A stretch of DNA of 64,000 bases from Leptospira barantonii (lineage in GTDB: Bacteria > Spirochaetota > Leptospiria > Leptospirales > Leptospiraceae). Shown here one piece after another: positions 15,506-29,183 of the stretch. The translations under genes were made by a program, and so were the position numbers. The stretch's first letter is position 1. Every line of letters begins with the position of its first letter. A model generated the notes under the pieces. The model searched no databases, was not told the DNA's origin, and saw only the letters and a program-made list of their open reading frames with translations. The stretch lies in contig NZ_NPDS01000002.1 of the NCBI RefSeq assembly GCF_002811925.1, positions 748,501-812,500 on the forward strand, in the 5' to 3' direction.

Positions 15506-16011
15506 AGTCTCGTTTTCAAGGATCCGCGTTTACGATCGGAACGCTTTTGTTGGTAGCGGGAATTGCAACTACCTGCGTAACCACTCCGCCTCCGAAAGGA
15601 TCTGCAAAACAGATCTATGCGGATTGTATGGAAACGTTCGGGGATAAGGAAAAGTGCGAGAAGCTCGTTCTCAAACAACTCTTAGGTTCCGGAACCGCTC
15701 AAAGCGGCGATTCTTCCCAAAACAACGGAACGGAGAATGCGCAAAACAGCGAACCCACTTTGGATCCCGAAATCGAAAAGAATCTTCGACTTAGATCCGA
15801 AATCAAGGATACATTACAGGGCCAAAATCGCATTTTCGTAAAAGAATTTTTAGGAAACCCAGATGTGGTTCAATACCGAACCAACAGCATCGAAGCCTTT
15901 ATTTACAATAGACCGATCAGCCGGTTCAAACCGGGCGCGAGACCGGATCAGGAAATTCGGGTTTTGCTACGCAATGGGACAGTAGTACGTGTGGAACACG
16001 TCGCACCGTAA
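15502..16011 (+). CDS. Putative lipoprotein, coupled to secA
   Basis: 169 aa from a GTG overlapping the secA stop, with GGAG 9 nt upstream. The signal segment ([16 protein letters not shown]) ends in a lipobox at Cys25. Two further Cys ([15 protein letters not shown]) may form a disulfide. A Ser/Asn/Thr/Gly-rich linker follows, and a C-terminal domain ([20 protein letters not shown]) has the look of the small SmpA/OmlA-type beta fold, though I do not claim homology. Translational coupling to secA suggests coexpression rather than a shared function. Confidence 0.65.
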
Positions 16012-16112
16012 GCTAGTTTAGACCTCAAAATTTTCAATCGGTGCCGTATTTTTAAGCATAAACTCTCGAAAAACGTTTGTAACCCTGGTAGTACCTAAGA
16101 ATCGTGGACCTG

Positions 16113-16490
16113 ATGAAGATCCAGTGGATCAATCGGTTTCTCATTTTAGTTCTAACCGCGGTTATCGTATTGCCGTGCGAGGAAGACGGAACCTTTGATC
16201 TTGCCTTTTTGGACGTTAAGAGCGGAGAATTGCATTCCACTCTTGCCAAAAAAATCCACGGACAAAATCAGCAGAAATCTCATTCCGAAATTCAATCGGG
16301 AATCGAGTCAAACGACCTCGCGATCTGTCACAGAGGACGTTACGACTTTTTAGATCTCGTCTTTTCCGGCTTTTTCGAACTTTCCAATACGGAAGATTTT
16401 TTCTTCGCGAGAAAGTTCAACGCTCATCAAAGACAATTCGGTTATCTTCTTTCTTCTCTCCTTCTGAACTTACCGCCTCCGATCGTTTAA
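16113..16490 (+). CDS. Small exported protein upstream of the metal-efflux genes
   Basis: About 125 aa starting at ATG 16113 (a GTG three codons earlier is possible). A signal-like hydrophobic stretch (FLILVLTAVIVLPC) is followed by a mature part containing HSTLAKKIHGQNQQKSHSEI, DLAICHRGRYDFLDLVF and a terminal LLSSLLLNLPPPIV. The His-rich middle could bind metal, which would fit the efflux locus that begins about 100 bp downstream, but that is inference from position and composition. No family recognised. Confidence 0.5.
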   Translation: MKIQWINRFLILVLTAVIVLPCEEDGTFDLAFLDVKSGELHSTLAKKIHGQNQQKSHSEIQSGIESNDLAICHRGRYDFLDLVFSGFFELSNTEDFFFARKFNAHQRQFGYLLSSLLLNLPPPIV

Positions 16491-16586
16491 TATCCTTCTT
16501 CTAAATTGAAAATCCTATAGATAGTCTAACGGAGTCGCGCTCGTATACTTACGGTCGCGTTCTTCCACAAAAGATGGAGTACAAAG

Positions 16587-18004
<1,418 letters not shown>

Positions 18005-18008
<4 letters not shown>

Positions 18009-19003
18009 AACTACCTATTAATAAACGTGTGCTAGTCCTAGGTCTGGTCGCGGGTGCAATCTTTATCGGAATTATCGCGATCATGGGCTTGGGGAACGGA
18101 GCGAAAAAAACAAAACTTCCTCCCAATAAACCGATCGTGGGCGAAAACGGAGAACGGATCGAGTTTAAAGATGGAAGTCCCGGTCTTCAAATCATCAAGG
18201 TTATGGAGATCGGCAAACAGGGAGATTTCGTGAGCGTGGAAGCTCCAGCTCGTTTGATCGCTTCTACTTCTCCTTCAAATAGCGGCGGGGAAAGAATCAT
18301 TCTTTTCGAATCCGCAGATTTGAACGATCTTTACGTGGGTTATATTCACGCAAAAAACAGCCTGAACCGTTCGATCAAAAATCACAATCGTATCAAGGAC
18401 ATGTTCAAACATAGGGTCGCTACGGAAAAGGATCTAATCGAAGCAGAAACGGAAGAGAACAACGACACCGCGGAACTAGCGGAATTCGAAGGGAAACTGC
18501 GTGCGGTCGGTCTGAATCCCGCTCTTTTGAGAAGCGCCGGCGCCCAAAATGCATGGATCATCAGCGACGTTCCCGAATCCCAACTTTCCAAACTCAGAAA
18601 AGGAAAGAAGGTGAAGGTTCGTTTTTCCTCTTTTCCAAGCCAAGAATGGAGCGGAACAGCGGAAGCGCTCGGCGACAACGTGGACCCGATGACAAGAACC
18701 GTAAAAGTTCGTATCGTAATCAACAACGTCGATTATAAACTCAAACCCGGTATGTTCGCGAGCGTGAAGTTTCCGGAAGATACCAACAGCGATACGGTCG
18801 TGGTTCCTTTCAATTCCATCGTTACGGTGGAAGGTCAGAATTACGTTTTTGTCGAAGAATCTCCGCATGAGTTTACCAGACGGGAAGTAACCTTGGGTAT
18901 TTCTTCTATGGATCGAGTCAATGTCATCGAAGGTTTGACCAGGGGCGATCGAGTGGTCGTTGAAGGTTCCATTCTTTTGAAAGGATTGAGTTTCGGCTTC
19001 TGA
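18005..19003 (+). CDS. RND efflux periplasmic adaptor (CzcB/CusB type), short form
   Basis: 332 aa with an N-terminal membrane anchor ([20 protein letters not shown]). The helical hairpin is at about residues 115-170 ([20 protein letters not shown]), the beta-barrel region at [20 protein letters not shown], and the membrane-proximal domain at [20 protein letters not shown]. It links the TolC channel to the RND pump. Oddly, the first half of the lipoyl/barrel-sandwich domain (usually G.V..I.V..G..V.KGQ.L) is largely missing; the chain passes almost directly from [20 protein letters not shown] to the hairpin. Stop and next start overlap by one base. Confidence 0.85.
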
Positions 19004-19740
19004 TGAGGATACAACAACTGATCAGAATCGCTCTGATACTATTACTCAGTGTTTCCTTTTCCTCGGTCTTTGCGCAGACTCAGTACAAAGATCAGAAGAA
19101 CGGAGAGGGAGAAGCCGCGCCGGAATGGACTCCAGATCCGGATCGTAAATCCAAATTCGGAAAGGAAGAAGACGATAAAAAACCTTACACAACGCCGAAG
19201 TCCACGGACTTTTTAGTGTATGGTGCGACCATCGGTTCTCCAGCCAGCATCAACTTTAATATCGGTTATTACTACAAGGACATAGTCGTTCGCGCTTCCG
19301 GCGGTAAATGGAATCCGCATTGGTGGGGCGGTCAGGTGGACATCGGCTATAGTTTTTGGAAAACACCGGTGATTGCGCATAGTATTTCTCTCGTATTCGG
19401 AAAATTCCAAGTAGATCCGTTCCAACCAGAGGTGGGTCGCGGGGGACAAAACCATTATCCTTCCGGTTCCTCCTTTCCCGGTTACACGAACAGGGACCCG
19501 ACCTACGAGGATTTAATCATTCGTTCTTACGTTTCGGAGCAAAGTCCAGAATTGGCTTTGTATCTAGAACACGAAAGTCGTGACAGACAAAAAGTTCATT
19601 TGAACCAACAATACGTGGGTTTGACCTACGATTTCCTTCTTGGAAATTTCTTTCTTCAGTTGGGCGCAGGGATCGGTAAGGGGGATTATAAAAATCCTCA
19701 GATTCTCCTGCAGATGGGCTACTTATTCGACACGAGGTAA
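19003..19740 (+). CDS. Exported protein of unknown function within the RND operon
   Basis: 245 aa with a signal peptide ([17 protein letters not shown]). The mature part begins with an acidic, charged linker and continues as alternating aromatic strands ([40 protein letters not shown]) ending in GYLFDTR. This strand pattern suggests a small outer-membrane or periplasmic beta-barrel. It lies between adaptor and pump with no gap, so a part in the same efflux process is likely, but it matches no classical Czc/Cus component I know. Confidence 0.65.
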   Translation: MRIQQLIRIALILLLSVSFSSVFAQTQYKDQKNGEGEAAPEWTPDPDRKSKFGKEEDDKKPYTTPKSTDFLVYGATIGSPASINFNIGYYYKDIVVRASGGKWNPHWWGGQVDIGYSFWKTPVIAHSISLVFGKFQVDPFQPEVGRGGQNHYPSGSSFPGYTNRDPTYEDLIIRSYVSEQSPELALYLEHESRDRQKVHLNQQYVGLTYDFLLGNFFLQLGAGIGKGDYKNPQILLQMGYLFDTR

Positions 19741-19745
19741 GACCG

Positions 19746-22700
19746 ATGAAAATCATCAATAGCGTCGTAGAAACCGCACTTAGATATAGATTATTCACGA
19801 TGATCGTGGCCGTTTTTTCCCTAATGGTGGGAATTTGGTCATGGATCGATATTAGAAAAGAAGCATATTCCGATATCGCAGATACGCAGGTTCGTATCGT
19901 CGCGAAGTTTCCCGGGAAAGCCACTCTCGAAGTGGAAGAGCGCGTAACGATGCCGATCGAACGCGTTCTTCATTCCACTCCAAACCTGATCGTTCGTAGA
20001 TCGAGAACCATCAACGGTCTTGTCGTATTCCAATTCGTTTTCGAAGAAGGAACCGACGATTACTTTGCGCGTATGCGTTTGATGGAGAAGGTGAGGGACG
20101 CGGTCATTCCGGAAGAAGTCACTCCGACTCTCGCTCCGATGAGTTCTCCCGTGGGAGAGGTGTATCGTTACGTAGTGGAATCTACGTCAGGAAACCATAC
20201 TCCGATGGATCTCAGAAGTATTCAGGATTGGATCGTGATTCCGAAGATGCTTCAGGTTTCGGGGATTGCGGACGTGGTTACGTTCGGCGGTCTTCCGAAA
20301 CAATTTCACGTCGTAACTACTCCTGAAAAATTGATTCGATACAGCGTGACCGTTTCGGACGTAATCGAGGCAGTCAAAAGCAACAACTTGAATACGGGCG
20401 GGAACTTTCTCTTACAAGGGGAACAATCCCTTCCGATCCGTTCTTTGGGAGCCATCCGGACTCCGGAAGATATCGAAAACATCGTAGTTAAAACCGTGAA
20501 CGGGGTTCCGGTTTACGTGAAAGACATTGGTTCTGTCGAAATTTCTCATCCGATTCCGAGCGGGGTTCTCGGCTACACCGTTCAAAACGACCAAGAAGGT
20601 TTGATCGACGTTGACTCCGCCGTTCAAGGTTTGGTTGCGATGAGAAGATGGGTGGAACCGAACGCTTTCGGGGAACGGGTTCGCGCCAAAGTCAAAGAAA
20701 TCAACGAACGTTATATGCCCGAAGGTACTCGTATACGAAACACATACGATCGCGGGGATCTTGTAAAATATACTTTAAGAACGGTGGGAACCACTCTCCT
20801 CGAAGGGATCGCGGTCGTGAGTTTGGTCGTGATTTTCTTTATCGGAAGTTTAAAGGCTTCGGTCGTGGTCGTGATGACGATCCCGTTTGCGCTTCTCTTT
20901 TCGTTTACGATGATGAACTCCACGGGAATTTCAGCGAGTCTTCTTTCCCTGGGTGCGGTCGACTTCGGGATCGTCGTGGATAGCGCGGTCGTGATGGTCG
21001 AAAACATCATGAGGCGGTATAAGAACGCCACCACCGCCGAAAAACAAAAAGGAATTGTACGTTTTACTTACGATTGCGCCTCCGAGGTTGCGACCGAAAT
21101 TCTTTTCGCGATTCTCATCATCATTCTTGCATACTTGCCGATCTTCTCGTTTGAAAGAATCGAAGGTAGACTCTTTAAACCGATGGCGTTTACACTTTCG
21201 TTCGCTATCTTCGGTGCGCTTCTGTTTACGATGACCGTGGTTCCTGTAATCATGTCCTACTTTTACAGAAACTACTTCGAGTCCAAAAATCCGGGACCGA
21301 TCGAATGGCATAACCCGGTGTATCATTGGATCGAGGAAAAATATTCGATCATCGTTCACTATCTCGTGGAACGATCCAAACGAGTCGTTACGATCGCGTT
21401 CACCGGTGTGACCGGTCTTTTGATCATAGGAATGATGTCGCTTGGAACCGAATTCTTACCTTCTTTGGATGAAGGTGGGTTTACTCTAAGACTTTATTTC
21501 CCGGTCGGGATCTCTCTTCCCGAAGCGAAGAAGTTCGTTCCAAAGGTTCGCGCCTTGATCTACAAAAACGAACAGGTCAACATGATTCTTTCCCAATATG
21601 GGAGAAACGACGACGGAACCGATCCTCTACCTCCGAACCGTCTCGAAGTCTATGTCGGATTAAAAGATTATAAGGATTGGAAGGACAAGATCACAAAGGA
21701 ACAACTTCTGATCCGAATGCGTAACGAGCTCGAAGAAGGATTGCCCGGGGTTCGAGTCAGCTTTTCGCAACCGATTATGGATAACCTTTCCGAAGCGATC
21801 ATGGGAACGATCGCGGACTTGGCGGTTTTTGTCGGCGGACAAGACTTAAAAGTGATGCGGCATATATCCGAACAGATTCTACATATTGTAGCCAACATGA
21901 AAGGTTCCAGCGAATACGGGATCGAACAGGAAGGCCCCGCACCTCAGATGGTGATCCGAATCAAACGGGAAGTTGCGGCTCGTTACGGTATCAACGTTAA
22001 AGATATTCAAAACGTTATCGAAGCCGCGGTCGGTATGGAACCGATCAGCAATTTATACGAAGGGCCGATGGACAATCCTCCGAAGGAACGTGCGTTATTC
22101 GGAATCGCGGTTCGTTTCGCCAAGGATTATCGTCAATCGGCGAGAGAGATCGCCAACATTCCGATTATCTCGCCTAAGGGAGAAAGGATTCCTCTTTCCG
22201 AGTTGGCGGACATCACTCAGGAAGATTCGCCGACGATGATCTTTCGTCAGGACGGAAAAAGAACGATTACGGTTCGTTTGAACGTTCGCGGTCGGGATCA
22301 GGGCGGTTTCGTTTCCGAACTTCAACAAAGAGTGAAGAAGGAAGTGCAGATTCCGGACGGATACGAGATTCGTTACGGAGGTCAGTATGAGAACCTGGCC
22401 CGAGTCGGGAAACAGCTCGCGATCGTGATTCCATTGACGATCGGAATCATATTCGGACTTCTTTATATGCTCTATCGAGACTTAAAGTCCGTAATCGTCG
22501 CTCTTTCTTGTATCCCCTTATCGCTGTTAGGCGGTATTTATGCCCTCCTTGCAAGAGGATATTACTTCAACGTCTCCGCGGGGGTGGGATTTATTTCTCT
22601 CTTCGGTATTGCTACGATGGCCGGGATTTTGTTCGTCTCAAAAGCGAATCACATGCGTTACGACGATCTTACGATGTCGATTCGAGAGGCTTCGATCCAA

Positions 22701-23090
22701 TCTGCGGTGACACAACTCCGACCTCGTTTGATGACGATGCTTCTTGCACTTCTTGGTTTGATTCCCGCGACGATGGCTTCCGGCGTCGGTTCGGACGTAC
22801 AAAGACCTCTGGCGACCGTGATGGTGGGTGGACTTGCTTCCGCGTTGCTTCTTGTTTTGACGGTGATGCCGAGTCTTTACATTCTCGTGATGGAAGGTAA
22901 GGACGATGTAAAAAATACGACCGGTTCTAAAAAGAATTTAAGTGGAGATTACGTTTCCGTTTATCCGGAACCGGAAATTTATTCCACGATCGACTACGAC
23001 GATGAGCCGGAAGAGCCTGTCGGTAACGGAAAGAACGGAAAAAAGACTAAGTCCACCAAATTGAAAAAAACGAAGAAGACTCGAACGTAG
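19746..23090 (+). CDS. CzcA/CusA-family heavy-metal RND pump, copy 1
   Basis: 1114 aa, the usual length for HME-RND pumps. Twelve membrane segments are arranged as one helix plus a large periplasmic loop, twice. The second half of TM4 carries the proton-relay signature [20 protein letters not shown] with the two Asp and the following Glu found in CzcA-type pumps. [20 protein letters not shown] near the N-terminus and [20 protein letters not shown] in TM11-12 are family hallmarks. A Lys-rich tail of about 60 residues is extra. Metal specificity is not readable with confidence. It is closely related to the pump at 23639-26992. A terminator follows immediately. Confidence 0.93.
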   Translation: MKIINSVVETALRYRLFTMIVAVFSLMVGIWSWIDIRKEAYSDIADTQVRIVAKFPGKATLEVEERVTMPIERVLHSTPNLIVRRSRTINGLVVFQFVFEEGTDDYFARMRLMEKVRDAVIPEEVTPTLAPMSSPVGEVYRYVVESTSGNHTPMDLRSIQDWIVIPKMLQVSGIADVVTFGGLPKQFHVVTTPEKLIRYSVTVSDVIEAVKSNNLNTGGNFLLQGEQSLPIRSLGAIRTPEDIENIVVKTVNGVPVYVKDIGSVEISHPIPSGVLGYTVQNDQEGLIDVDSAVQGLVAMRRWVEPNAFGERVRAKVKEINERYMPEGTRIRNTYDRGDLVKYTLRTVGTTLLEGIAVVSLVVIFFIGSLKASVVVVMTIPFALLFSFTMMNSTGISASLLSLGAVDFGIVVDSAVVMVENIMRRYKNATTAEKQKGIVRFTYDCASEVATEILFAILIIILAYLPIFSFERIEGRLFKPMAFTLSFAIFGALLFTMTVVPVIMSYFYRNYFESKNPGPIEWHNPVYHWIEEKYSIIVHYLVERSKRVVTIAFTGVTGLLIIGMMSLGTEFLPSLDEGGFTLRLYFPVGISLPEAKKFVPKVRALIYKNEQVNMILSQYGRNDDGTDPLPPNRLEVYVGLKDYKDWKDKITKEQLLIRMRNELEEGLPGVRVSFSQPIMDNLSEAIMGTIADLAVFVGGQDLKVMRHISEQILHIVANMKGSSEYGIEQEGPAPQMVIRIKREVAARYGINVKDIQNVIEAAVGMEPISNLYEGPMDNPPKERALFGIAVRFAKDYRQSAREIANIPIISPKGERIPLSELADITQEDSPTMIFRQDGKRTITVRLNVRGRDQGGFVSELQQRVKKEVQIPDGYEIRYGGQYENLARVGKQLAIVIPLTIGIIFGLLYMLYRDLKSVIVALSCIPLSLLGGIYALLARGYYFNVSAGVGFISLFGIATMAGILFVSKANHMRYDDLTMSIREASIQSAVTQLRPRLMTMLLALLGLIPATMASGVGSDVQRPLATVMVGGLASALLLVLTVMPSLYILVMEGKDDVKNTTGSKKNLSGDYVSVYPEPEIYSTIDYDDEPEEPVGNGKNGKKTKSTKLKKTKKTRT

Positions 23091-23103
23091 ATCGTTCTAC
23101 GAG

Positions 23104-23148
23104 TTGCCGCCGTGTTCGGATTGATTTTGAACTGTGCGGCAATTTTTT
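23104..23148 (+). terminator. Rho-independent terminator after pump copy 1
   Basis: TTGCCGC (23104-23110) pairs with GCGGCAA (23136-23142) and is followed by six T residues. The loop is long (25 nt). It would end the channel-adaptor-pump operon and make expression of the second pump separate. Confidence 0.65.
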
Positions 23149-23638
23149 CGGATCGATTCAATTCTCACCTAACGTTCCCGTTTCGATTTTTCCGCAAATC
23201 GAAGTTTGCGGGTTCAAATCCCAAACCGACTTTTTTGTTCATTCTCTAAGAACATCCTTAATTTCGGATAAAAAGTACTTGCGGCCTCCGCAGAATCCAC
23301 GATCTTCCTGAACCGTCAAATAGTTTGAATGAGCAACATCCGTTGAAGCCGAAATGGATTTCGGTTCGAGAATTTCTCTCAAAAGGTTAGTTTTGTTCGA
23401 TTGTTCGGCAAATTAACCCTATTTGGGATTTGGTGACGGATATTGTTGAGCATTTTGTTTTTGGAATCGACAGGCTATCTTTCTAGTTCCTTCCATAAGT
23501 TCTTGTATACAATCCAATCGTTTCGGATTAACAAACCCCCATTGGAATGTTTTCGAATCTCATCCTCAAAAAATCGCCGGGTTTTTGTGACTTCCCAAAA
23601 GTTTTTTAACCGCTCTGTCGGAAGTAAGGAATAGAATT
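23149..23638. other. Intergenic region between the two RND pumps
   Basis: About 490 bp with no convincing gene. It contains a hairpin CCGCAAA-TCGAAG-TTTGCGG (about 23192-23211) followed by GTTCAAATCCC and, after 10 nt, a T run. This looks like either a second terminator or a decayed tRNA 3' arm. The remainder presumably carries the promoter of the second pump, which has AAGGA 9 nt before its ATG, but no promoter pair stands out. Confidence 0.45.
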
Positions 23639-26600
23639 ATGATACGTGGTCTGCTCGAAGGAGTTTTGCGTTTTCGATTAGCGACATTGATTGCGGCGGC
23701 CGCGACGGTGGCTTTCGGACTTTGGGCCTGGATCGATATTAGAAAAGAAGCATATTCGGACATCGCGGATACTCAGGTTCGATTGATCGCGAAGTTTCCG
23801 GGAAAGGCCGCAGTGGAAGTGGAGGAACGGGTAACGATTCCGATAGAACGCGTATTGAATGCGATTCCGAAAGTTTCGGTGAGAAGGTCGAGAACGATCA
23901 ACGGTCTTGTCGTTTTTCAATTCGTATTCGAGGACGGAACGGACGATTACTTTGCAAGAACGCGGCTTTTGGAGCGGGTGCGCGACGCGGACATTCCCGC
24001 TGAAATTCAACCCGCGCTCGGACCGATGAGTTCTCCCGTGGGAGAAATTTTCCGCTACGTCGTCGAAACCAAAATGAGTCATACTCCGATGGAACTGCGG
24101 ACCATTCAGGATTGGGTCATCATGCCTAAGATGCTGGGGATTCCGGGCATCGCGGACGTAGTTACGTTCGGAGGACTTCCGAAACAATATCATGTAGTGA
24201 CGACGCCGGACAGACTTGTACGTTATAAGTTGACCGTCGGCGATGTGATCGCGGCGATTCAACGCAACAATCTCAACACCGGAGGAAATCTTCTCTTACA
24301 GGGAGAACAGGGCTTTCCGATCCGATCCTTGGGAGCGATCCGCGAACCGAGACATATCGAAAACATCGTTCTCAAAACGGAAAACGGAGTCCCTGTTTTT
24401 GTTCGGGATTTGGGGAGCGTGGAAGTTTCTCATCCGATTCCGAGCGGCGTTCTCGGTTATACGGTTCAGAACGACGAGGAAGGATTGATCGACGTCGATT
24501 CTTCCGTTCAAGGATTGGTCGCGATCCGTCGTTGGGGCGATCCGAACATCATGGGTGATCGGATCCGCGCAAAGGTAAAGGAGATCAACGAGAATTATCT
24601 GCCCGACGGGGTTCAGATGAGAACCACTTACGATCGAACCGATCTCGTCAATTATACGTTACGCACCATTGGTAAGACCCTCGTCGAAGGGGTTGTTGTC
24701 GTCAGTTTGGTCTTGATCTTTTTTATCGGAAGCGTGAAGGCTTCGATGGTTGTCGTCGCCACGATTCCGTTCGCAATGTTGTTCGCATTTTTACTGATGA
24801 ATATCACCGGAATTCCGGCCAGCTTATTGTCGTTAGGCGCCATCGATTTCGGAATCATCGTAGACGGCGCCGTCGTGATGGTGGAAAATATCATGCGGCG
24901 TTATCGAGACGCTTCCCCCGTCGATAAGAAAAAGGGAATCATCCGTTTTACCGTGGATTCCTCGTCCGAAGTCGGAACGGAAATTATTTTCTCCATTCTA
25001 ATTATCGTGCTTGCGTATCTTCCGATTTTCTCCTTTGAAAGAATCGAAGGAAGATTGTTCAAGCCGATGGCGTTCACGATTTCTTTTGCGATCATGGGAG
25101 CGTTGATCTTTTCGATGACCGCGATTCCCGTGATGATGTCCTATATCTATCGGAATTATTTCGAGTCACCGAATCCGGGTCCGATCGAATGGCACAATCC
25201 GTTTTACGAATGGCTCGAACGCAAATATGAAAGACTGATCGAATGGCTTGTGGAACGATCCAAGAGGGTCGTGACGATTTGTTTTTCCGTGGTGGGCACC
25301 TTGCTTGTGTTAGGCGGACTTTCCCTCGGAACCGAGTTTCTTCCCGAAATGGACGAGGGTGGATTTAATTTGAGAATTTTCTTTCCGGTCGGAATCTCTC
25401 TTCCCGAATCCAGAAAATTCATTCCTCGTATCCGACAGCTCATCTATAAAAACGAACAAGTCAACGTGGTTCTTTCGCAGTTGGGAAGAAACGACGACGG
25501 AACCGATCCACTTCCTCCGAACCGTTTGGAAGTTCTTGTAGGTTTGAAAGATTACAACGACTGGAAGGAAAAGATCACCAAAACGGAACTTCTTCTTAGA
25601 ATGAGAAACGACTTGGAAGCCGGCCTTCCCGGAGCGAGGGTGAGTTTTTCCCAACCCATCATGGATAACCTTTCCGAAGCGATCATGGGAACGATCGCCG
25701 ATCTAGCGGTTTTCGTTTCCGGAAACGATCTCAAGGTGATGCGAAAGATCGCGACCGAGATTCTGGATATCGTAAAAGAAATGAAGGGCGCCAGCGAATA
25801 CGGGATCGAACAAGAGGCGGATAGTCCTCAGCTTACGATTCGAATCGATCGGGAAGCCGCGGCTCGTTACGGGATCAACGTAAGCGATATCCAACAGATG
25901 GTGGAAGCCGCGATCGGGATGCAAAGAATCGATACTCTGTATGAAGGTCCTTCGGATATTCCTCCGAAAACTCCGGCTCGATTCGGAATCGTGGTGCGCT
26001 TTTCGAAAGACTATCGCACCTCTCAAAGAGCGATCGAGAACATGCCGATCATTTCTCCCAAAGGAGAAAGAATTCCTTTGTCGGAGGTGGCAAAGGTTAC
26101 TCTCGAAGACGGACCTACGATGATCTTTCGTCAGGAAGGAAGAAGAACCGTGACGGTTCGTACCAATATCCGCGGAAGGGATCAAGGCGGTTTTGTCGCG
26201 GAGCTTCGCAAACTCGTTCAAAAGAAGGTTAAACTTCCGGAAGGTTACGAGGTTCGTTACGGTGGGCAGTATGAAAATCTTTCCCGCGTGGGAACCCGTC
26301 TTGCGATGGTGATTCCTCTGACGATCGCGATCATCTTCGGTGTTTTGTATCTACTTTATAAAAATCTAAAGTATGTCTATGTAGCTCTCGCTTGTATTCC
26401 TCTTTCTCTCGTGGGAGGAATCTACGCACTTTTGATGAGAGGTTATTACTTCAACGTTTCGGGCGGGGTCGGTTTTATTTCGCTTTTCGGAATTGCGACG
26501 ATGGCCGGAGTTCTTTTCGTATCGAGAACGAATCACCTGCTTCATGACGACGATGAGATCAGCGTGAAAGAAGCGGTGAAGAAGGCGGCGGTGATCCAAC

Positions 26601-26992
26601 TCCGACCGATGCTTATGACGATGCTCCTCGCTTTGCTCGGATTGATTCCGGCGACCTTGGCTTCCGGGGTCGGTTCGGACGTTCAAAGGCCTCTTGCGAC
26701 CGTGATCGTGGGCGGTTTGTTTTCCGCTTTGTTGCTCGTTTTGACGGTGCTTCCTTCTTTGTATCTGATTCTTGTGGGAGAAAGGGAATACAGTAAGCTC
26801 AAAAAAACGAAGGAACAACCTTTAGAACCTTTCTCTTATCTGGATCAGTTGTCCTTGGAAGAATACGAAGGAGAATTGGAAACTTCTCAAGATTTCGAAT
26901 CTAAATCCGAAAGTAAAAGATCGTCTTCGGCCAAAGCGAAGAAAGGAAAATCTTCTGGAGGGGTTTCGGGGAAAAAACCGAAGAAAAAGTAA
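23639..26992 (+). CDS. CzcA/CusA-family heavy-metal RND pump, copy 2
   Basis: 1117 aa and closely similar along its length to the pump just upstream (shared [56 protein letters not shown]). The TM4 relay reads [20 protein letters not shown], here with the canonical DG where copy 1 has DS. It appears to be a tandem gene duplication that has diverged. It has no private channel or adaptor gene, so it probably shares those of the upstream operon or works alone. A Ser/Lys-rich C-terminal tail of about 70 residues differs from copy 1. Confidence 0.93.
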   Translation: MIRGLLEGVLRFRLATLIAAAATVAFGLWAWIDIRKEAYSDIADTQVRLIAKFPGKAAVEVEERVTIPIERVLNAIPKVSVRRSRTINGLVVFQFVFEDGTDDYFARTRLLERVRDADIPAEIQPALGPMSSPVGEIFRYVVETKMSHTPMELRTIQDWVIMPKMLGIPGIADVVTFGGLPKQYHVVTTPDRLVRYKLTVGDVIAAIQRNNLNTGGNLLLQGEQGFPIRSLGAIREPRHIENIVLKTENGVPVFVRDLGSVEVSHPIPSGVLGYTVQNDEEGLIDVDSSVQGLVAIRRWGDPNIMGDRIRAKVKEINENYLPDGVQMRTTYDRTDLVNYTLRTIGKTLVEGVVVVSLVLIFFIGSVKASMVVVATIPFAMLFAFLLMNITGIPASLLSLGAIDFGIIVDGAVVMVENIMRRYRDASPVDKKKGIIRFTVDSSSEVGTEIIFSILIIVLAYLPIFSFERIEGRLFKPMAFTISFAIMGALIFSMTAIPVMMSYIYRNYFESPNPGPIEWHNPFYEWLERKYERLIEWLVERSKRVVTICFSVVGTLLVLGGLSLGTEFLPEMDEGGFNLRIFFPVGISLPESRKFIPRIRQLIYKNEQVNVVLSQLGRNDDGTDPLPPNRLEVLVGLKDYNDWKEKITKTELLLRMRNDLEAGLPGARVSFSQPIMDNLSEAIMGTIADLAVFVSGNDLKVMRKIATEILDIVKEMKGASEYGIEQEADSPQLTIRIDREAAARYGINVSDIQQMVEAAIGMQRIDTLYEGPSDIPPKTPARFGIVVRFSKDYRTSQRAIENMPIISPKGERIPLSEVAKVTLEDGPTMIFRQEGRRTVTVRTNIRGRDQGGFVAELRKLVQKKVKLPEGYEVRYGGQYENLSRVGTRLAMVIPLTIAIIFGVLYLLYKNLKYVYVALACIPLSLVGGIYALLMRGYYFNVSGGVGFISLFGIATMAGVLFVSRTNHLLHDDDEISVKEAVKKAAVIQLRPMLMTMLLALLGLIPATLASGVGSDVQRPLATVIVGGLFSALLLVLTVLPSLYLILVGEREYSKLKKTKEQPLEPFSYLDQLSLEEYEGELETSQDFESKSESKRSSSAKAKKGKSSGGVSGKKPKKK

Positions 26993-27010
26993 TCTAACAG
27001 GATAAACGGA

Positions 27011-27050
27011 AAAAGGAGTCGGACGCGAACACGCGAACGACTCCTTTTTT
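27011..27050 (+). terminator. Rho-independent terminator after pump copy 2
   Basis: AAAAGGAGTCG (27011-27021) pairs with CGACTCCTTTT (27038-27048) across a 16-nt loop and runs into a T tract. A strong intrinsic terminator for the pump gene. Confidence 0.85.
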
Positions 27051-27072
27051 TATTTTAATGTTTTTGAATCTA

Positions 27073-27258
27073 TCAACGGGCGACGAGATAATACTCCGAG
27101 ATAAAAAGAAGTTGTTGTTCCGTAAGACGGTTGTCCGCGGCTTTCGAACTTCTTTTTACGATTTCATCGGAATCATTCGAACCCTTCCATGTGATCGGAA
27201 ACGCCGAAGAGGCGCTCGCCGAGTTTTTTGTTCTTTGTAAGAATTCTCTCAATCTCAT
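27073..27258 (-). CDS. Small hypothetical protein (61 aa)
   Basis: Frame MRLREFLQRTKNSASASSAF... ending EQQLLFISEYYLVAR, starting at ATG 27256-27258. It lies alone between two terminators facing each other, which leaves it as a separate small unit. It is basic and helical with no signal peptide. A purine-rich AAAAGAGA lies about 7 nt upstream of the ATG. The open frame extends to 27351, but that part runs across the porin gene's terminator and is unlikely to be coding. No family recognised, and it may not be a real gene. Confidence 0.4.
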   Translation of the reverse strand: MRLREFLQRTKNSASASSAFPITWKGSNDSDEIVKRSSKAADNRLTEQQLLFISEYYLVAR

Positions 27259-27273
27259 GCTGATTTCTCTTTT

Positions 27274-27303
27274 AAAAAAAAGGCGCCCTTGGAAAAGAGC
27301 GCC
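27274..27303 (-). terminator. Terminator of the outer-membrane barrel gene
   Basis: On the minus strand GGCGC pairs with GCGCC across a 12-nt loop and is followed by eight T residues. It lies 31 bp beyond the stop codon of the barrel gene. Confidence 0.65.
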
Positions 27304-27334
27304 CTTCGTTGATACAAAGTGTTCCCGCTTAGTC

Positions 27335-28990
<1,656 letters not shown>

Positions 28991-29017
28991 TCTCCTAAAT
29001 CTCCTATGCCCTTTTTA

Positions 29018-29033
29018 TGCAAAATGCGTGCCA
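29018..29033 (-). promoter_or_regulatory. Sigma-54 (RpoN) promoter of the barrel gene
   Basis: On the minus strand the 16-mer TGGCACGCATTTTGCA matches the sigma-54 consensus TGGCAC-N5-TTGCA with correct -24 GG to -12 GC spacing. A transcript starting about 12 nt downstream would begin near 29007, leaving a leader of about 17 nt that holds two GGAG ribosome sites. Sigma-54 promoters need an ATP-dependent activator bound upstream. Confidence 0.8.
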
Positions 29034-29149
29034 TCGCTTAAATTTTGGAAATTAGCTAAAAAAACAGCATTTTGGCATTAGATCTTAGGGGTTAGGGTGC
29101 CTATAGAATAGGATCAAGGTGAATAACGGTGTTTTTTATTGGGACAGAT

Positions 29150-29164
29150 GCCTAAAAATTAGGC
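29150..29164. promoter_or_regulatory. Palindrome upstream of the sigma-54 promoter
   Basis: GCCTAA-AAA-TTAGGC is a perfect inverted repeat about 120 bp upstream of the promoter, the distance usual for enhancer-binding activators of sigma-54. It also lies 20 bp after the stop of the gene at 29184, so it could instead form a weak terminator stem, but no T run follows on that strand. Confidence 0.4.
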
Positions 29165-29183
29165 GTAAAAACATTGCAAGTTA

